Source of the DNA: Amycolatopsis japonica
GTDB taxonomy: Bacteria; Actinomycetota; Actinomycetes; Mycobacteriales; Pseudonocardiaceae
Direction: 5' to 3'
DNA: 64,000 bases
NCBI RefSeq assembly: GCF_000732925.1
Contig: NZ_CP008953.1
Coordinates: 5,518,001 to 5,582,000 of the forward strand
The translations under genes and the position numbers were made by a program. The notes beneath the pieces were generated by a model, which searched no databases, was not told the origin of the DNA, and saw only the letters and a list, made by a program, of their open reading frames with translations. Shown piece by piece: positions 8,625 through 17,393 of the stretch (position 1 is its first letter; each line of letters starts with the position of its first letter).

Positions 8625-9449
8625 CTAGGCGCCCAGTTTGTCCGGGTCCGGCCCCAGCCGCTTCCCCTGCTCCAGCGTCGCGATCGCGGCGGTGTCGTGC
8701 GCGTCGAGCGCGAAGTCGAAGACGTCGATGTTCGCCTTGATCCGGTCCGGCGTGACGGATTTCGGGATCACCAGATGGTCCATCTCGACATGCCAGCGCA
8801 GCACGACCTGGGCCGGTGTCTTGCCGTGTTTCTCCGCGATCGTGGTGATCTTCTCGTCGGCGAGCAGGTCTCCGCCGCGCGCCAGCGGGCTCCACGCCTC
8901 GGTGACGATCTCGTGCTTCTCGTGGAAGTCCCGCAGCAACGGCTGCTGCAGCCACGGGTGGCATTCGATCTGGTTCACCGCGGGAACGGTCCCGGTCTCC
9001 TCGATCAGCCGTTCCAGATGCGGGATCTGGAAGTTCGAGACGCCGATCGCCTTCGCCCGGCCGTCGGAGGCGATCTTTTCCAGCGCCCGCCACGTTTCCA
9101 CGTACTTGTCCTGCGCCGGCAGCGGCCAGTGGATCAGATACAGGTCGACGTAGTCGAGCCCCAGTTCGCTCAGGCTCGTGTCGAAGGCACGCAACGCCGA
9201 GTCGTAGCCGTGTTCGGTGTTCCACAGTTTCGTGGTGACGAACAGTTCCTCGCGTGGCAGCCCGCTGGTGCGGACGGCCTCGCCGACGCCGCGTTCGTTG
9301 GCGTACAGGGTCGCCGTGTCGATGGCGCGGTACCCCGCCTCGATGGCGGTGCGGATCGCGCCGGTGACCTCGTCGTCGCCGATCTTGTACACCCCGAACC
9401 CGAGTTGCGGGAGGGATGTTCCGTTGTTCAGCCGAATACTGGGAACCAT
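8625..9449 (-). CDS. Aldo/keto reductase
   Basis: 274 aa from the ATG at 9449; the open frame runs further upstream but that part overlaps the histidine-kinase gene and is not family-like. NADPH-dependent carbonyl reductase of the AKR5 type (2,5-diketo-gluconate reductase-like). Catalytic tetrad visible: D44, Y49 (AIDTATLYANE), K74 (VTTKLW) and H107 (YLIHWP); IPKSV near residue 230 binds the cofactor phosphate. It starts 26 bp after the histidine-kinase stop on the same strand, so it may be cotranscribed with the two-component pair. The substrate is unknown. Confidence 0.92.
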   Translation of the reverse strand: MVPSIRLNNGTSLPQLGFGVYKIGDDEVTGAIRTAIEAGYRAIDTATLYANERGVGEAVRTSGLPREELFVTTKLWNTEHGYDSALRAFDTSLSELGLDYVDLYLIHWPLPAQDKYVETWRALEKIASDGRAKAIGVSNFQIPHLERLIEETGTVPAVNQIECHPWLQQPLLRDFHEKHEIVTEAWSPLARGGDLLADEKITTIAEKHGKTPAQVVLRWHVEMDHLVIPKSVTPDRIKANIDVFDFALDAHDTAAIATLEQGKRLGPDPDKLGA

Positions 9450-9475
9450 GCTCGAACCGTAACCCCCGCCGGGGG

Positions 9476-10603
9476 TCAGGGCAGAGCGGGCAGGTGGACG
9501 GTCACCGAAAGACCGCCACCCACAACGGGTTCCGCGGACACCGTGCCGCCGTGCGCCTGCACCGCGGCCCGCACGATCGAGAGCCCCAGCCCGGCACCGG
9601 TGCGGGCCGTCCTGGCGACGCCGGCGCGGCGGAACGGCTCGAACAGTTCGGGGACCGCGGCCGGATCGAGCAGCCCGCCCGAAGACCGCACCCGCAGCAC
9701 CGACCACTGTGGACCGGCCTGCGTGACGACGTCCAGCCAGCCGCCGTCGACGTTGTGCCGCACGGCGTTCTCCAGCAGGTTGCCCGCGATCCGTTCCAGC
9801 AGCGCGGGATCGCCGAACGTCGCCGCGCCCTGGGTCGCGAATTCGGTGCGGATGCCGCGCTTTTCGGCTTCGGCGCGCACCGCGCGCCAGGCGCTCGCGA
9901 CGATCACCGCGAGGTCGACCGGTTCCCTGGCCACCAGTCCCGCGCCGTCCGTACGGGCGAGCAGCAGCAGCGAACCGACCAGCCGCTCGGCCCGCTCCGT
10001 CGCGTCACGGACGACACCCGCCATCCGGCGTAATTCGGCTTCGTCCGCTTGCTCGTCGGCCAGGGTGACGTCGAGTTCGGTGCGGATGACGGCGAGCGGC
10101 GTCCGCAGTTCGTGGCTGGCGTTCGCGACGAAATGCCGCTGCGCGTCGAACGCGGCCTGCAACCGGTCGAGCATGTCGTCGAAGGTCTCGGCCAGTTCCG
10201 CGAGTTCGTCCTTCGTGCGGACCTCGCCGATCCGCTCCCCCATCGACTCGATCGAGAGACGGCGCGCGGTACCGCTGATCTCGCGCAGCGGCCGCAGGAC
10301 CCGCGCGGTGAACGTCCACGCGAGGATCCCCGCCGCCAGCACGACGAAACAGAACGCGACCGCGCCGAACAGCAGCACCCGGTTCCTGGCGTAGACCCGC
10401 AGATGCTCGGTGACGGCGGACGCGTCGACCTCGACGCCGTCGACGCGCACCGTGGTGCCGGGCGGAAGCTGCGGCACGGCGGAAACCGCGTCGCCGACCA
10501 GATTCCAGGTCAGCCAGAGCAGCAGGACGCTGACCAGTGCCACCAGCCCGGTCGCGAGCAACGTGACCCGCGCGCGCAGGCTGCGGGCACCGGACAGGTT
10601 CAC
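9476..10603 (-). CDS. Sensor histidine kinase (HAMP, HisKA, HATPase)
   Basis: 375 aa, GTG start overlapping the response-regulator stop in GTGA. Two membrane segments (~12-35 and ~72-96) flank a short extracytoplasmic loop of only ~35 residues. HAMP (~97-150) is followed by the phosphoacceptor His in SHELRTPLAVI (~162), N-box NLLENAVRHN and G-box GAGLGLSIV. It phosphorylates the adjacent OmpR-type regulator. The tiny sensor loop suggests detection of a membrane or envelope signal, but none can be assigned. Confidence 0.93.
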   Translation of the reverse strand: MNLSGARSLRARVTLLATGLVALVSVLLLWLTWNLVGDAVSAVPQLPPGTTVRVDGVEVDASAVTEHLRVYARNRVLLFGAVAFCFVVLAAGILAWTFTARVLRPLREISGTARRLSIESMGERIGEVRTKDELAELAETFDDMLDRLQAAFDAQRHFVANASHELRTPLAVIRTELDVTLADEQADEAELRRMAGVVRDATERAERLVGSLLLLARTDGAGLVAREPVDLAVIVASAWRAVRAEAEKRGIRTEFATQGAATFGDPALLERIAGNLLENAVRHNVDGGWLDVVTQAGPQWSVLRVRSSGGLLDPAAVPELFEPFRRAGVARTARTGAGLGLSIVRAAVQAHGGTVSAEPVVGGGLSVTVHLPALP

Positions 10604-11277
10604 CCGCGTGCGGTCCCCTGCTCCGGCACCCGGTAGCCGGAGCCGACGACGGTTTCGATGATGCCCGGCTCGCCGAGTTTCTTCCGCAGGGTCATCACGG
10701 TGACCCGGACGGTGGTGGTGAACGGGTCGGCGTTCTCGTCCCACACGCGTTCGAGCAGTTCTTCGCTGCTGACCACCGAACCGGCGGCCGACAGCAGCAC
10801 CTCCAGCACGCCGAACTCCTTGCGGGTCAGCTCGACCGGACCGCTCGCGCGGCGGACGGTCCGCCTCGCCGGGTCCAGTTCGACGTCGCCCGAAGTCAGC
10901 AGCGGCGGCGCGGCCGGGGTCGCGCGGCGGCCCAGCGCCCGCACGCGTGCGACGAGTTCGGGGAAGGCGAACGGTTTGGCGAGATAATCGTCGGCGCCGA
11001 GGGAAAGGCCGTCGACGCGGTCCGAAACGGAACTGCTCGCGGTGAGCATCAGCACGCGGGTCAGCTCGCCGGACGCGACGATCTCGCGGCACAGGTCGTC
11101 ACCGGACATGCCGGGCAGGTCGCGGTCGAGCAGCACGACGTCGTACCGGGTGACAGCGGCCTTCTCGTGCCCGTCGTCACCGGTGAGCGCGATGTCCACC
11201 GCCATGCCCTCGCGCCGCAGGCCGCGTGCGATCGCGTCGGCGAGGGGTTCTTCGTCTTCGACTACCAGAATTCGCAC
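10600..11277 (-). CDS. OmpR-family response regulator
   Basis: 225 aa from the GTG at 11277, chosen because GTAGG sits 5 nt upstream; an ATG 18 nt earlier is the alternative. Receiver domain with phosphoacceptor Asp in VVLLDRDLPG (~50), conserved Lys in YLAKPF, and a C-terminal winged helix (~130-222, VTVMTLRKKLG). It is first in a minus-strand unit regulator, kinase, aldo/keto reductase. The promoter must lie within 11278-11320, before the repeat cluster. Confidence 0.93.
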   Translation of the reverse strand: MRILVVEDEEPLADAIARGLRREGMAVDIALTGDDGHEKAAVTRYDVVLLDRDLPGMSGDDLCREIVASGELTRVLMLTASSSVSDRVDGLSLGADDYLAKPFAFPELVARVRALGRRATPAAPPLLTSGDVELDPARRTVRRASGPVELTRKEFGVLEVLLSAAGSVVSSEELLERVWDENADPFTTTVRVTVMTLRKKLGEPGIIETVVGSGYRVPEQGTARG

Positions 11278-11372
11278 GACCCTACGTTGCCACATTTACC
11301 TGAGAGTGACCTGATTGGACTCGTGAGTCCTTTTCGGCACCTACTGGCTCCTGGCCGCTGGTCCCGGGCCCG

Positions 11373-11397
11373 GTCCGTGAAGGCCCCCTTCACGGAC
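11373..11397. repeat. GTCCGTGAAGG hairpin (family B)
   Basis: Perfect 11-bp stem GTCCGTGAAGG / CCTTCACGGAC around CCC. The arm GTGAAGGCCCCCTTCAC is the unit that occurs twice in the larger palindrome at 22025-22081. Confidence 0.7.
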
Positions 11398-11411
11398 TGT
11401 GGCCTGCGGTC

Positions 11412-11458
11412 GACGGGGGAGGATTCCGGCCGTTGAACGTCCGGAATCTTCCCCCGTC
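11412..11458. repeat. 47-bp palindrome, GGGGGAGGATTCCGG type (family D)
   Basis: 18-bp arms (11412-11429 and 11441-11458) with one mismatch that would be a G-U pair in RNA; 11-nt loop containing GTTGAACGT. A homologous palindrome with the same core and loop lies at 45624-45672. Confidence 0.75.
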
Positions 11459-11488
11459 ACCTCGTCTGCCACCGGTCGCGCCTGGCGC

Positions 11489-11549
11489 GACCTTGATCAA
11501 CGGAGGATCGGGGACGTTGAGTGTCCCGAACCTTCCATTGATCAAGGTC
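11489..11549. repeat. 61-bp imperfect palindrome, TTGATCAACGGAGGATC type (family D)
   Basis: Outer arms GACCTTGATCAA / TTGATCAAGGTC are perfect; the inner part GGGAC / GTCCC closes the loop. The homologous 61-bp copy is at 45544-45604, giving the same pair of palindromes at both loci but in opposite order. Confidence 0.75.
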
Positions 11550-11570
11550 CAATCGGCCGGACGGCACGTG

Positions 11571-11671
11571 TGATCAGATGGACGACACGCTCGTGGCGAT
11601 GCTTTCGCCGTGAGTCGTCCGCCCAGACACGCGTGTCGTCCGTCTGATCACGGGTGTCGTCCATCCAGTCA
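11571..11671. repeat. 21-bp repeat array: three direct copies plus one inverted
   Basis: Three contiguous 21-bp units at 11609-11629, 11630-11650 and 11651-11671 share the core GTCGTCC; the last two read CGNGTGTCGTCCRTC then CAGTCA or TGATCA. An inverted copy at 11571-11591 matches the middle unit at 19 of 20 bases and can fold with it into a long hairpin. Iteron-like arrangement without a replication gene nearby. Confidence 0.65.
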
Positions 11672-11726
11672 CGCAAGACCGCCAGTAGGTACTCAGGACG
11701 CCCTTCGCCCTAGCCGCCGCTACCAC

Positions 11727-13211
11727 TCACGAGGACCAGCGCAGCGCGAACCACAGCCGCATCCGGGTCTCCGGATCCGCCAGATCCACCCCCAGCGCCC
11801 GTTCGATCTGCCCGATCCGGTGCCGGACGCTGTTGCGGTGCACGCCGAGTTCGGCGGCCGTGCGGTCCCAGCCGCCGTGGTGCGCGAGCCACGTCCGCAG
11901 CGTGGCGACCAGCTCGCGGTCACCCTTCCGGTCGAGTTCGCGCAACGGCGCCAGCACCTGGGCGGCGAACCCGGCCGCGGCGCCCGGATCGATCAGCGCG
12001 TCCAGCCCCGAGGGACCTTCCGCCACCACCGGCCGTCCCAGCGCGGCGGCCCGCGTCAGCAGCAGCTCGATCTCACCCGCTGCTTCGGGCAGCCGCCCGG
12101 GTGGGACGGGCGAACCCACCACCGCGAGCCAGCCGTCGGCGCGGAGCCGGTCGAGGTCACCGGCCTCCGGCGCCTCGCGGACGATCGCGTCGAAGCGCGG
12201 GCCCGGCCGCAGCCGGACGAGCGGGGTGTCGAGCCGGGCGCGCAGCCAGTCGTAGCGGACGGCCACCTCGTTCGGCCCTTTGCGGTACGCGATCCCGGCG
12301 ACCAGACGCCGTTCGTCCCCGCCGATCACCTCGGTCTCCCCCAGCAGCAGCCCCGTGGCGGTGGCGCCCAGCCCGGCCGCGTCCGAACCCGCGCGGCCCG
12401 CCAGCCCGAGCAGCGCCGCCCCGACCGACAGGATCGAGCGGTCCGCGCCGTCGAACCGCTCGACCCGGCCGACCACGACCAGATGCGACGCCGTCGCCTG
12501 CGGGTACACCGGCTGCGCGACGACGTGCGTGCCGTCGGCCAGTTCCGTGGTCGCGCTGCGGATCCCCCGGCCGGCCCGCAGCGTGGCGATCAGTTCGCGG
12601 ACCTCGCCGGGCAGTGGTGACGGCGCGCCGTGGTCCGCGGCCAGGACGTCGCCGACGCCGACCAGCGCCACCCACGCCCCCAGCCGTCCGGCCAACGCGC
12701 TCGCCAGTTCCCCGAGCCCGTCGCCCGCCGCCCTGGTCAGCGCCTCGCGCGCGACCGCGATCCGCCGCTGTTCCCGCTGCCCCGCCTCGGCGAGCGCGAC
12801 CGACACCGCCCGGCTGATCGCGAGGAACGGCGTCCGCGGCTGGACGACCAGCAGCGGGAGACCGTGCCGGGCGCACGCCGTCAGCAGGGGCGGGGGCAGC
12901 GTCTCGTAGGCGCCGGGGGTGAGCCCGAACCCGAGCGCGGAGATGCCGCTGCCGGCCAGCCGCCGGACGTAGCGATCGATCTCGGCCGGTTCCACCGGCA
13001 GGTTCACCCCGGCGGTGAGCAGCAGCTCCGCCCCGAGCAGGTACGGCACGGGATCCAGCAGCTCGCTGACGTGGGCCCAGCGCACCGGGGCGTCGAGCGC
13101 GCCCGGGCGCAGGGTCTCCACGACCGGGTCGAGTGCCAGTTCCGGGTTGCCGACCACGGCGCGTAACGGGACATTCACATCCGAGTCGAACGGATCGCGG
13201 CTTTGGGTCAT
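11727..13211 (-). CDS. PucR-family transcriptional regulator
   Basis: 494 aa from the ATG at 13211, preferred because GAGGATGAA precedes it directly; an ATG 36 nt upstream (13247) is the alternative. N-terminal PucR domain (~25-125, HVSELLDP...YLLGAELLLTAG), middle GGDEF-like region, and C-terminal helix-turn-helix (~430-490, TAAELGVHRNSVRHRI). PucR proteins govern purine, allantoin and amine catabolism and often sit divergent from their targets; here the target would be the symporter-ureohydrolase operon starting at 13323. The stop TGA (11729-11727) lies in the repeat-family motif TCGTGAGTGG, the same gene ending as at 45722. Confidence 0.9.
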   Translation of the reverse strand: MTQSRDPFDSDVNVPLRAVVGNPELALDPVVETLRPGALDAPVRWAHVSELLDPVPYLLGAELLLTAGVNLPVEPAEIDRYVRRLAGSGISALGFGLTPGAYETLPPPLLTACARHGLPLLVVQPRTPFLAISRAVSVALAEAGQREQRRIAVAREALTRAAGDGLGELASALAGRLGAWVALVGVGDVLAADHGAPSPLPGEVRELIATLRAGRGIRSATTELADGTHVVAQPVYPQATASHLVVVGRVERFDGADRSILSVGAALLGLAGRAGSDAAGLGATATGLLLGETEVIGGDERRLVAGIAYRKGPNEVAVRYDWLRARLDTPLVRLRPGPRFDAIVREAPEAGDLDRLRADGWLAVVGSPVPPGRLPEAAGEIELLLTRAAALGRPVVAEGPSGLDALIDPGAAAGFAAQVLAPLRELDRKGDRELVATLRTWLAHHGGWDRTAAELGVHRNSVRHRIGQIERALGVDLADPETRMRLWFALRWSS

Positions 13212-13254
13212 TTCATCCTCGATCTCCGATGACTTCGGATGGATCATCCCATGT

Positions 13255-13271
13255 CGTTCAAGCCGCGAACG
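13255..13271. promoter_or_regulatory. Candidate PucR operator between divergent genes
   Basis: CGTTC-N7-GAACG inverted repeat in the 111-bp gap between pucR-type gene and symporter gene; GAACGAA recurs at ~13288. Position fits a shared operator. Only pattern-based. Confidence 0.35.
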
Positions 13272-13322
13272 AACCTACGGTGACCCGAACGAAGCGAACA
13301 GCCCCAAGTCAAGGAGGACACC

Positions 13323-14774
13323 GTGGCCGGTGACTACGCGGTGATCGCGCTCTACATAGCGGGCATGATCGGGGTCGGCTGGTTCGGGCTGCGGCTCGCC
13401 AAGACCAAATCCGACTACCTCGTCGCGGGCCGCCGCCTCGGCTGGTTCATGTACTCGGGCACGATGTCCGCGGTCGTCCTCGGCGGCGCTTCGACCGTCG
13501 GCGGGGTGAAACTCGGCTACACCTACGGCATCTCCGGCGCCTGGCTCGTGATCGCGATCGGCGTCGGCATCCTGGTCCTGCACACGCTGTTCGCGCGACG
13601 GCTGGTGAAACTCCGCGTCTACACCGTCGGCGAGATGCTCGACCTGCGCTACGGCGGCTCCACCAGCACCATCTCCGGCGTGGTCATGTGGGGCTACACG
13701 CTGATGCTGACCGTCACCTCGACGCTGGCGTTCGCCACCATCTTCAAGGTCCTCTTCAACGTGCCGAGCTGGGCGGGTATCGCCATCGGCGGCTCGATCG
13801 TGGTGCTCTACTCGGTGCTCGGCGGCATGTGGTCGATCACGCTGACCGACATCGTCCAGTTCGTCATCAAGACCATCGGCATCCTGCTGATCCTGCTGCC
13901 GGTCTCGATCGTCTCCGCGGGCGGTTTCGACGGTATGGCCGCGCGGCTGGACGAGAGCTACTTCGAGCTGACCGCCATCGGCGGCGACACGATCTTCACG
14001 TACTTCCTCATCTACAGCTTCGGCCTGCTGATCGGCCAGGACATCTGGCAGCGCGTGTTCACCGCGCGGACGCCGGGTATCGCGACCGGCGGCGGCGTCA
14101 TTTCCGGCGTCTACTGCCTCGTCTACGGGCTCGCCGGCGCGCTGATCGGCACCGCGGCCAAGACGCTGTACCCGAACCTCGCCAGCGCGCAGGACGCGTT
14201 CGCGACCATCGTCGAGCAGCAGCTTCCCGCCGGGATCCGCGGGCTGGTGCTCGCGGCGGCGCTCTCGGCGATGATGTCGACCGCGAGCGGCGCGCTCATC
14301 GCCTGCTCCACGGTCAGCACCTCGGACCTGCTTTCCAAGCTGGGCCTCAAAAAGGCCGTCAACGAGGTGACACGGAACCGGATCACGACGCTGGTTCTCG
14401 GCATCGTCGCGATCGGCATCGCGATGATCGTGGACGACGTCGTCAACGCGCTGACCATCGCCTACGACATCCTCGTCGGCGGGCTGCTGGTCGCGATCAT
14501 CGGCGGCCTGGCCTGGAAACGCGGCACCCGCCAGGGCGCGCTCGCGTCGATGGTGGTCGGCACCGTCGTGGTCATCACGTTCATGTTCGTCGACGGCGTC
14601 GAGGCCAACAGCCCGATCTACTGGGGCCTCGGCTCCAGCCTCGCGGTGTACCTGCTGGTCAGCTTCCTGACCCCGCGTACCTCCGACGAAATCCTCACCG
14701 TGTGGACCCGCCGTCTGAACGGCAGCGCGGTCGCCGAAGAAGAAGAGGCGAAACTCGCCGCTTCGCAGTCCTGA
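13323..14774 (+). CDS. Sodium:solute symporter (SSS family)
   Basis: 483 aa, GTG start 5 nt after AAGGAGG. About 13 membrane segments beginning at residue 5; the SSS signature region [15 protein letters not shown] and the late [17 protein letters not shown] stretch (sodium-site helix) are visible. It imports an organic solute with Na+. First gene of an operon with a ureohydrolase, ThDP decarboxylase, aldehyde dehydrogenase and NCS1 permease, so a guanidino compound, arginine derivative or polyamine-type substrate is a reasonable guess. Controlled presumably by the divergent PucR regulator. Confidence 0.92.
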   Translation: MAGDYAVIALYIAGMIGVGWFGLRLAKTKSDYLVAGRRLGWFMYSGTMSAVVLGGASTVGGVKLGYTYGISGAWLVIAIGVGILVLHTLFARRLVKLRVYTVGEMLDLRYGGSTSTISGVVMWGYTLMLTVTSTLAFATIFKVLFNVPSWAGIAIGGSIVVLYSVLGGMWSITLTDIVQFVIKTIGILLILLPVSIVSAGGFDGMAARLDESYFELTAIGGDTIFTYFLIYSFGLLIGQDIWQRVFTARTPGIATGGGVISGVYCLVYGLAGALIGTAAKTLYPNLASAQDAFATIVEQQLPAGIRGLVLAAALSAMMSTASGALIACSTVSTSDLLSKLGLKKAVNEVTRNRITTLVLGIVAIGIAMIVDDVVNALTIAYDILVGGLLVAIIGGLAWKRGTRQGALASMVVGTVVVITFMFVDGVEANSPIYWGLGSSLAVYLLVSFLTPRTSDEILTVWTRRLNGSAVAEEEEAKLAASQS

Positions 14775-14793
14775 AACACCAGAAGGAGACACA

Positions 14794-15747
14794 GTGCCTG
14801 AGCAGAACCCGATCGGACCCGTCGACTCTTCGAGGGTGCCCCGGTTCGCCGGTTTCGCGACCTTCGCGAGGCTTCCGCGGATCGATCAGGTCGAGCGCGC
14901 CGACGTCGCCGTCGTCGGGGTGCCGTTCGACGCCGGGGTGTCCTACCGCCCCGGCGCGCGCTTCGGCCCCTCCGCGCTCCGTGAGGCCAGCCGGCTCCTT
15001 CGCCCGTACCACCCGGAACTCGACGTTTCCCCGTTCGCCGAAACGCAGGTGGTCGACGCCGGTGACATCGCGCTCAACCCGTTCAACATCGGCGAGGCGA
15101 TCGAAACGCTGCAGAGCGAGGCCGAGGCGCTCACCGCGGACGGGACACGGCTGGTGACCGTCGGCGGCGACCACACGATCGCGTTGCCGCTGCTGCGGGC
15201 GGCGGCGAAGAAGCACGGACCGGTGGCGCTGCTGCACTTCGACGCGCACCTCGACACCTGGGACACCTACTTCGGCGAGCCGTACACCCACGGCACCCCG
15301 TTCCGGCGGGCGTCCGAGGAAGGCATCCTCGACACCGAAGCGCTGTCCCACGTCGGCACGCGCGGCCCGCTGTACGGCAAGCGGGATCTGGAAGAGGACC
15401 GCCGCCTCGGATTCGGCATCGTCACCTCGGGCGACGTCATGCGCCGCGGGGTCGCCGAGACCGTCGACGCGCTGCGCCAGCGCATCGGCGGCCGCCCGCT
15501 CTACATCTCGGTCGACATCGACGTGCTCGACCCGGCGCACGCGCCCGGCACCGGCACTCCCGAAGCGGGCGGTATGACCAGCCGCGAACTGCTGGAGATC
15601 CTGCGCGGGCTGCGGGACTGCAACCTCGTCGGAGCCGATGTGGTGGAGCTGGCCCCGGCCTACGATCATGCCGAGATCACCGCCATCGCGGCTTCCCACG
15701 TCGCCTACGACCTGGTGAGCCTGCTCAGTTTGGGGAAGAGCGCATGA
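14794..15747 (+). CDS. Ureohydrolase, agmatinase/guanidinobutyrase family
   Basis: 317 aa, start 8 nt after AGAAGGAGA. Binuclear manganese site complete: GGDHTI (~125-130), DAHLD (~150-154) and SVDIDVLDP (~238-246). The enzyme releases urea from a guanidino substrate. Agmatinase (speB) is the default family name, but the neighbouring ThDP decarboxylase and aldehyde dehydrogenase fit guanidinobutyrase better: 2-ketoarginine to 4-guanidinobutyraldehyde to 4-guanidinobutyrate to GABA plus urea. The stop overlaps the next start in ATGA. Confidence 0.9.
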   Translation: MPEQNPIGPVDSSRVPRFAGFATFARLPRIDQVERADVAVVGVPFDAGVSYRPGARFGPSALREASRLLRPYHPELDVSPFAETQVVDAGDIALNPFNIGEAIETLQSEAEALTADGTRLVTVGGDHTIALPLLRAAAKKHGPVALLHFDAHLDTWDTYFGEPYTHGTPFRRASEEGILDTEALSHVGTRGPLYGKRDLEEDRRLGFGIVTSGDVMRRGVAETVDALRQRIGGRPLYISVDIDVLDPAHAPGTGTPEAGGMTSRELLEILRGLRDCNLVGADVVELAPAYDHAEITAIAASHVAYDLVSLLSLGKSA

Positions 15748-17393
15748 CACAACGCATCGGCGGCGACATCGTCGTCGAAACCCTCCACGCGCTCGGCGCG
15801 GACACCGTGTTCGGCCTGCCGGGCCAGCACGCGCTCGGTCTGTTCGAAGCGTTGCGGCGCACGGACGACCTGCGCGTCGTCAGTTCGCGGGTGGAGAACA
15901 ACCTGGCGTTCGCGGCCGACGGGCACGCCCGCGCCCGGCTCGCGGCGGATCCCGAAGGCCCGGTCCCGGTGACGCCGATGATCGTGTCGACCGGCCCCGG
16001 CGCGCTGCTGACTTTGGCCTCACTGCAGGAATCGCGGGCGGCGTCGGTCCCGGTGCTCGGGATCTCCAGCCAGATCCCGGTCGCCGGGCTCGGCGGCGGA
16101 CGGCACGGCTATCTGCACGAACTGCCCGATCAGCAGGCCAGTTTCCGCGATGTCGTGAAGTCGGTGCACGTGGTGCGCACCGTCGGCCAGATCCCGACGG
16201 CGCTGCGCGAGGCGTGGGAATCGGCGGCGACCGCGCCCTACGGTCCGGTGTGGGTCGAGATCCCGCAGGACATCCTGCTGGCGCCGACGGACCTGCCGCG
16301 GATCACGTCCGTGACCGCGCGGCCCGCTCCGCTCGCGCCGTTGCCGGAGCTCGTCACCGAAGCGGCGAAACTCCTTGGCGCGGCAGAGAATCCGGTGATC
16401 CTCGCCGGTGGTGGCGCGTTGCGTTCGGGCGCGCACGCGGAACTGAAGGCGCTCGCGGAGGCACTGCGCGCACCGGTGCTGTCGACGTTCGGCGGCAAGG
16501 GCGTCTTCGGCTGGGACCACGAGCTGTCGGGGCAGTCGTGGCTGGAGGACTGGCACAGCACCGAATTCCTGTCCGCCGCGGATGTGCTGCTGGTGCTGGG
16601 TTCCGGCCTCGGCGAGCTGTCCAGCAACTACCGTGAGTTCGCCCCGCGCGGCCGGGTGATCCAGGTCGAGGCCGATCTCGGGAAGCTGGAGTCGAACTAC
16701 CCGGCGCTGGGTATCCACGCCGACGTCCGCCTAGCCCTGCAAGGACTTCTGGAGCAGGTTCCGTTCCGGCAATCAGACGGCGCCGCCGAAAAGGCGGTGA
16801 CGGAACTGCTGACGAAGGTGCGTGAACGCCTCGACGGCCAGTCCCTCGAAGCCGAGCGCAAGCTCATCGACGACATCCGCGCGGCGATCCCCGAAGGCAC
16901 CCAGACGTTCTGGGACATGACGATCGCGGCCTACTGGGCCTGGTCGGCGTGGAATCCCGAGGGCGCGCCGATCCACACCGCGCAGGGCGCGGGCGGGCTC
17001 GGCTACGGCCTGCCCGGCGCGCTCGGCGGTGCCGCCGCGACCGGCGGCCCGGCGCTCGCGGTCTCCGGCGACGGCGGCGCGATGTACGGCATCGCGGAAC
17101 TGGCCACGGCGGTCCAGCACGGGCTGGACGTCACCTGGCTCATCGTCGACGACGGCGGTTACGGCATCCTGCGCGAGTACCTGACCGGCGCGTTCGGGCA
17201 GTCCACCGCCACCGAACTCGCCCGCCCCGATTTCGCCGCGCTGGCGAAGTCCTTCGGCGTCGGCGCGATCGTGTCCTCTTTGGACACCGTCGGGAAGGAC
17301 CTCGCCGACGCGCTGGCCACACCGGGCCCGTCCGTGGTCGTCCTGCCCGCCCTGCTCAAGATGTTCGAGCCGACCCACCTGGAGAAGAAATGA
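15744..17393 (+). CDS. ThDP-dependent decarboxylase, possibly 2-ketoarginine decarboxylase (AruI-like)
   Basis: 549 aa, POX/acetolactate-synthase fold. N-terminal Pyr domain with the conserved Glu in [14 protein letters not shown] (~52), central domain (~190-320), and PP domain with the ThDP/Mg motif [13 protein letters not shown] (~441). It overlaps the ureohydrolase by 4 nt and the aldehyde dehydrogenase by 4 nt, so translation is coupled. In the Pseudomonas arginine transaminase pathway AruI decarboxylates 5-guanidino-2-oxopentanoate; this context reproduces the steps after transamination. Acetolactate synthase is unlikely because no small subunit accompanies it. No aminotransferase is in the operon. 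Confidence 0.85.
   Translation: MTQRIGGDIVVETLHALGADTVFGLPGQHALGLFEALRRTDDLRVVSSRVENNLAFAADGHARARLAADPEGPVPVTPMIVSTGPGALLTLASLQESRAASVPVLGISSQIPVAGLGGGRHGYLHELPDQQASFRDVVKSVHVVRTVGQIPTALREAWESAATAPYGPVWVEIPQDILLAPTDLPRITSVTARPAPLAPLPELVTEAAKLLGAAENPVILAGGGALRSGAHAELKALAEALRAPVLSTFGGKGVFGWDHELSGQSWLEDWHSTEFLSAADVLLVLGSGLGELSSNYREFAPRGRVIQVEADLGKLESNYPALGIHADVRLALQGLLEQVPFRQSDGAAEKAVTELLTKVRERLDGQSLEAERKLIDDIRAAIPEGTQTFWDMTIAAYWAWSAWNPEGAPIHTAQGAGGLGYGLPGALGGAAATGGPALAVSGDGGAMYGIAELATAVQHGLDVTWLIVDDGGYGILREYLTGAFGQSTATELARPDFAALAKSFGVGAIVSSLDTVGKDLADALATPGPSVVVLPALLKMFEPTHLEKK

Larger units (their letters stand above)
11320..11733. mobile_element. Intergenic repeat cluster bounded by CTCGTGAGT / ACTCACGAG
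   Basis: This gene-free 430-bp gap is almost entirely structured. Outer inverted repeat CTCGTGAGT (11320-11328) and ACTCACGAG (11725-11733); an inner perfect pair ACCTACTGGC (11339-11348) / GCCAGTAGGT (11681-11690). Between them lie a GTGAAGG hairpin (11373), two long hairpins (11412 and 11489) and a 21-bp repeat array (11571-11671). The right edge supplies the PucR stop codon. No transposase or plausible ORF is present, so this is at most a non-autonomous element or composite of several. Confidence 0.45.

Noticed and set aside
1740-11277. Vancomycin-type resistance cluster (VanY-like peptidase, two-component pair)
   Set aside because: No vanH, vanA or vanX homologue, and the two-component genes are 7 kb away and generic.
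11571-11671. Replication origin based on iterons
   Set aside because: No DnaA boxes, no replication initiator or partition genes; the neighbours are metabolic regulators.
15744-17393. Acetolactate synthase (ilvB)
   Set aside because: No regulatory subunit or ilv genes; coupling to ureohydrolase and aldehyde dehydrogenase fits a keto-acid decarboxylase.
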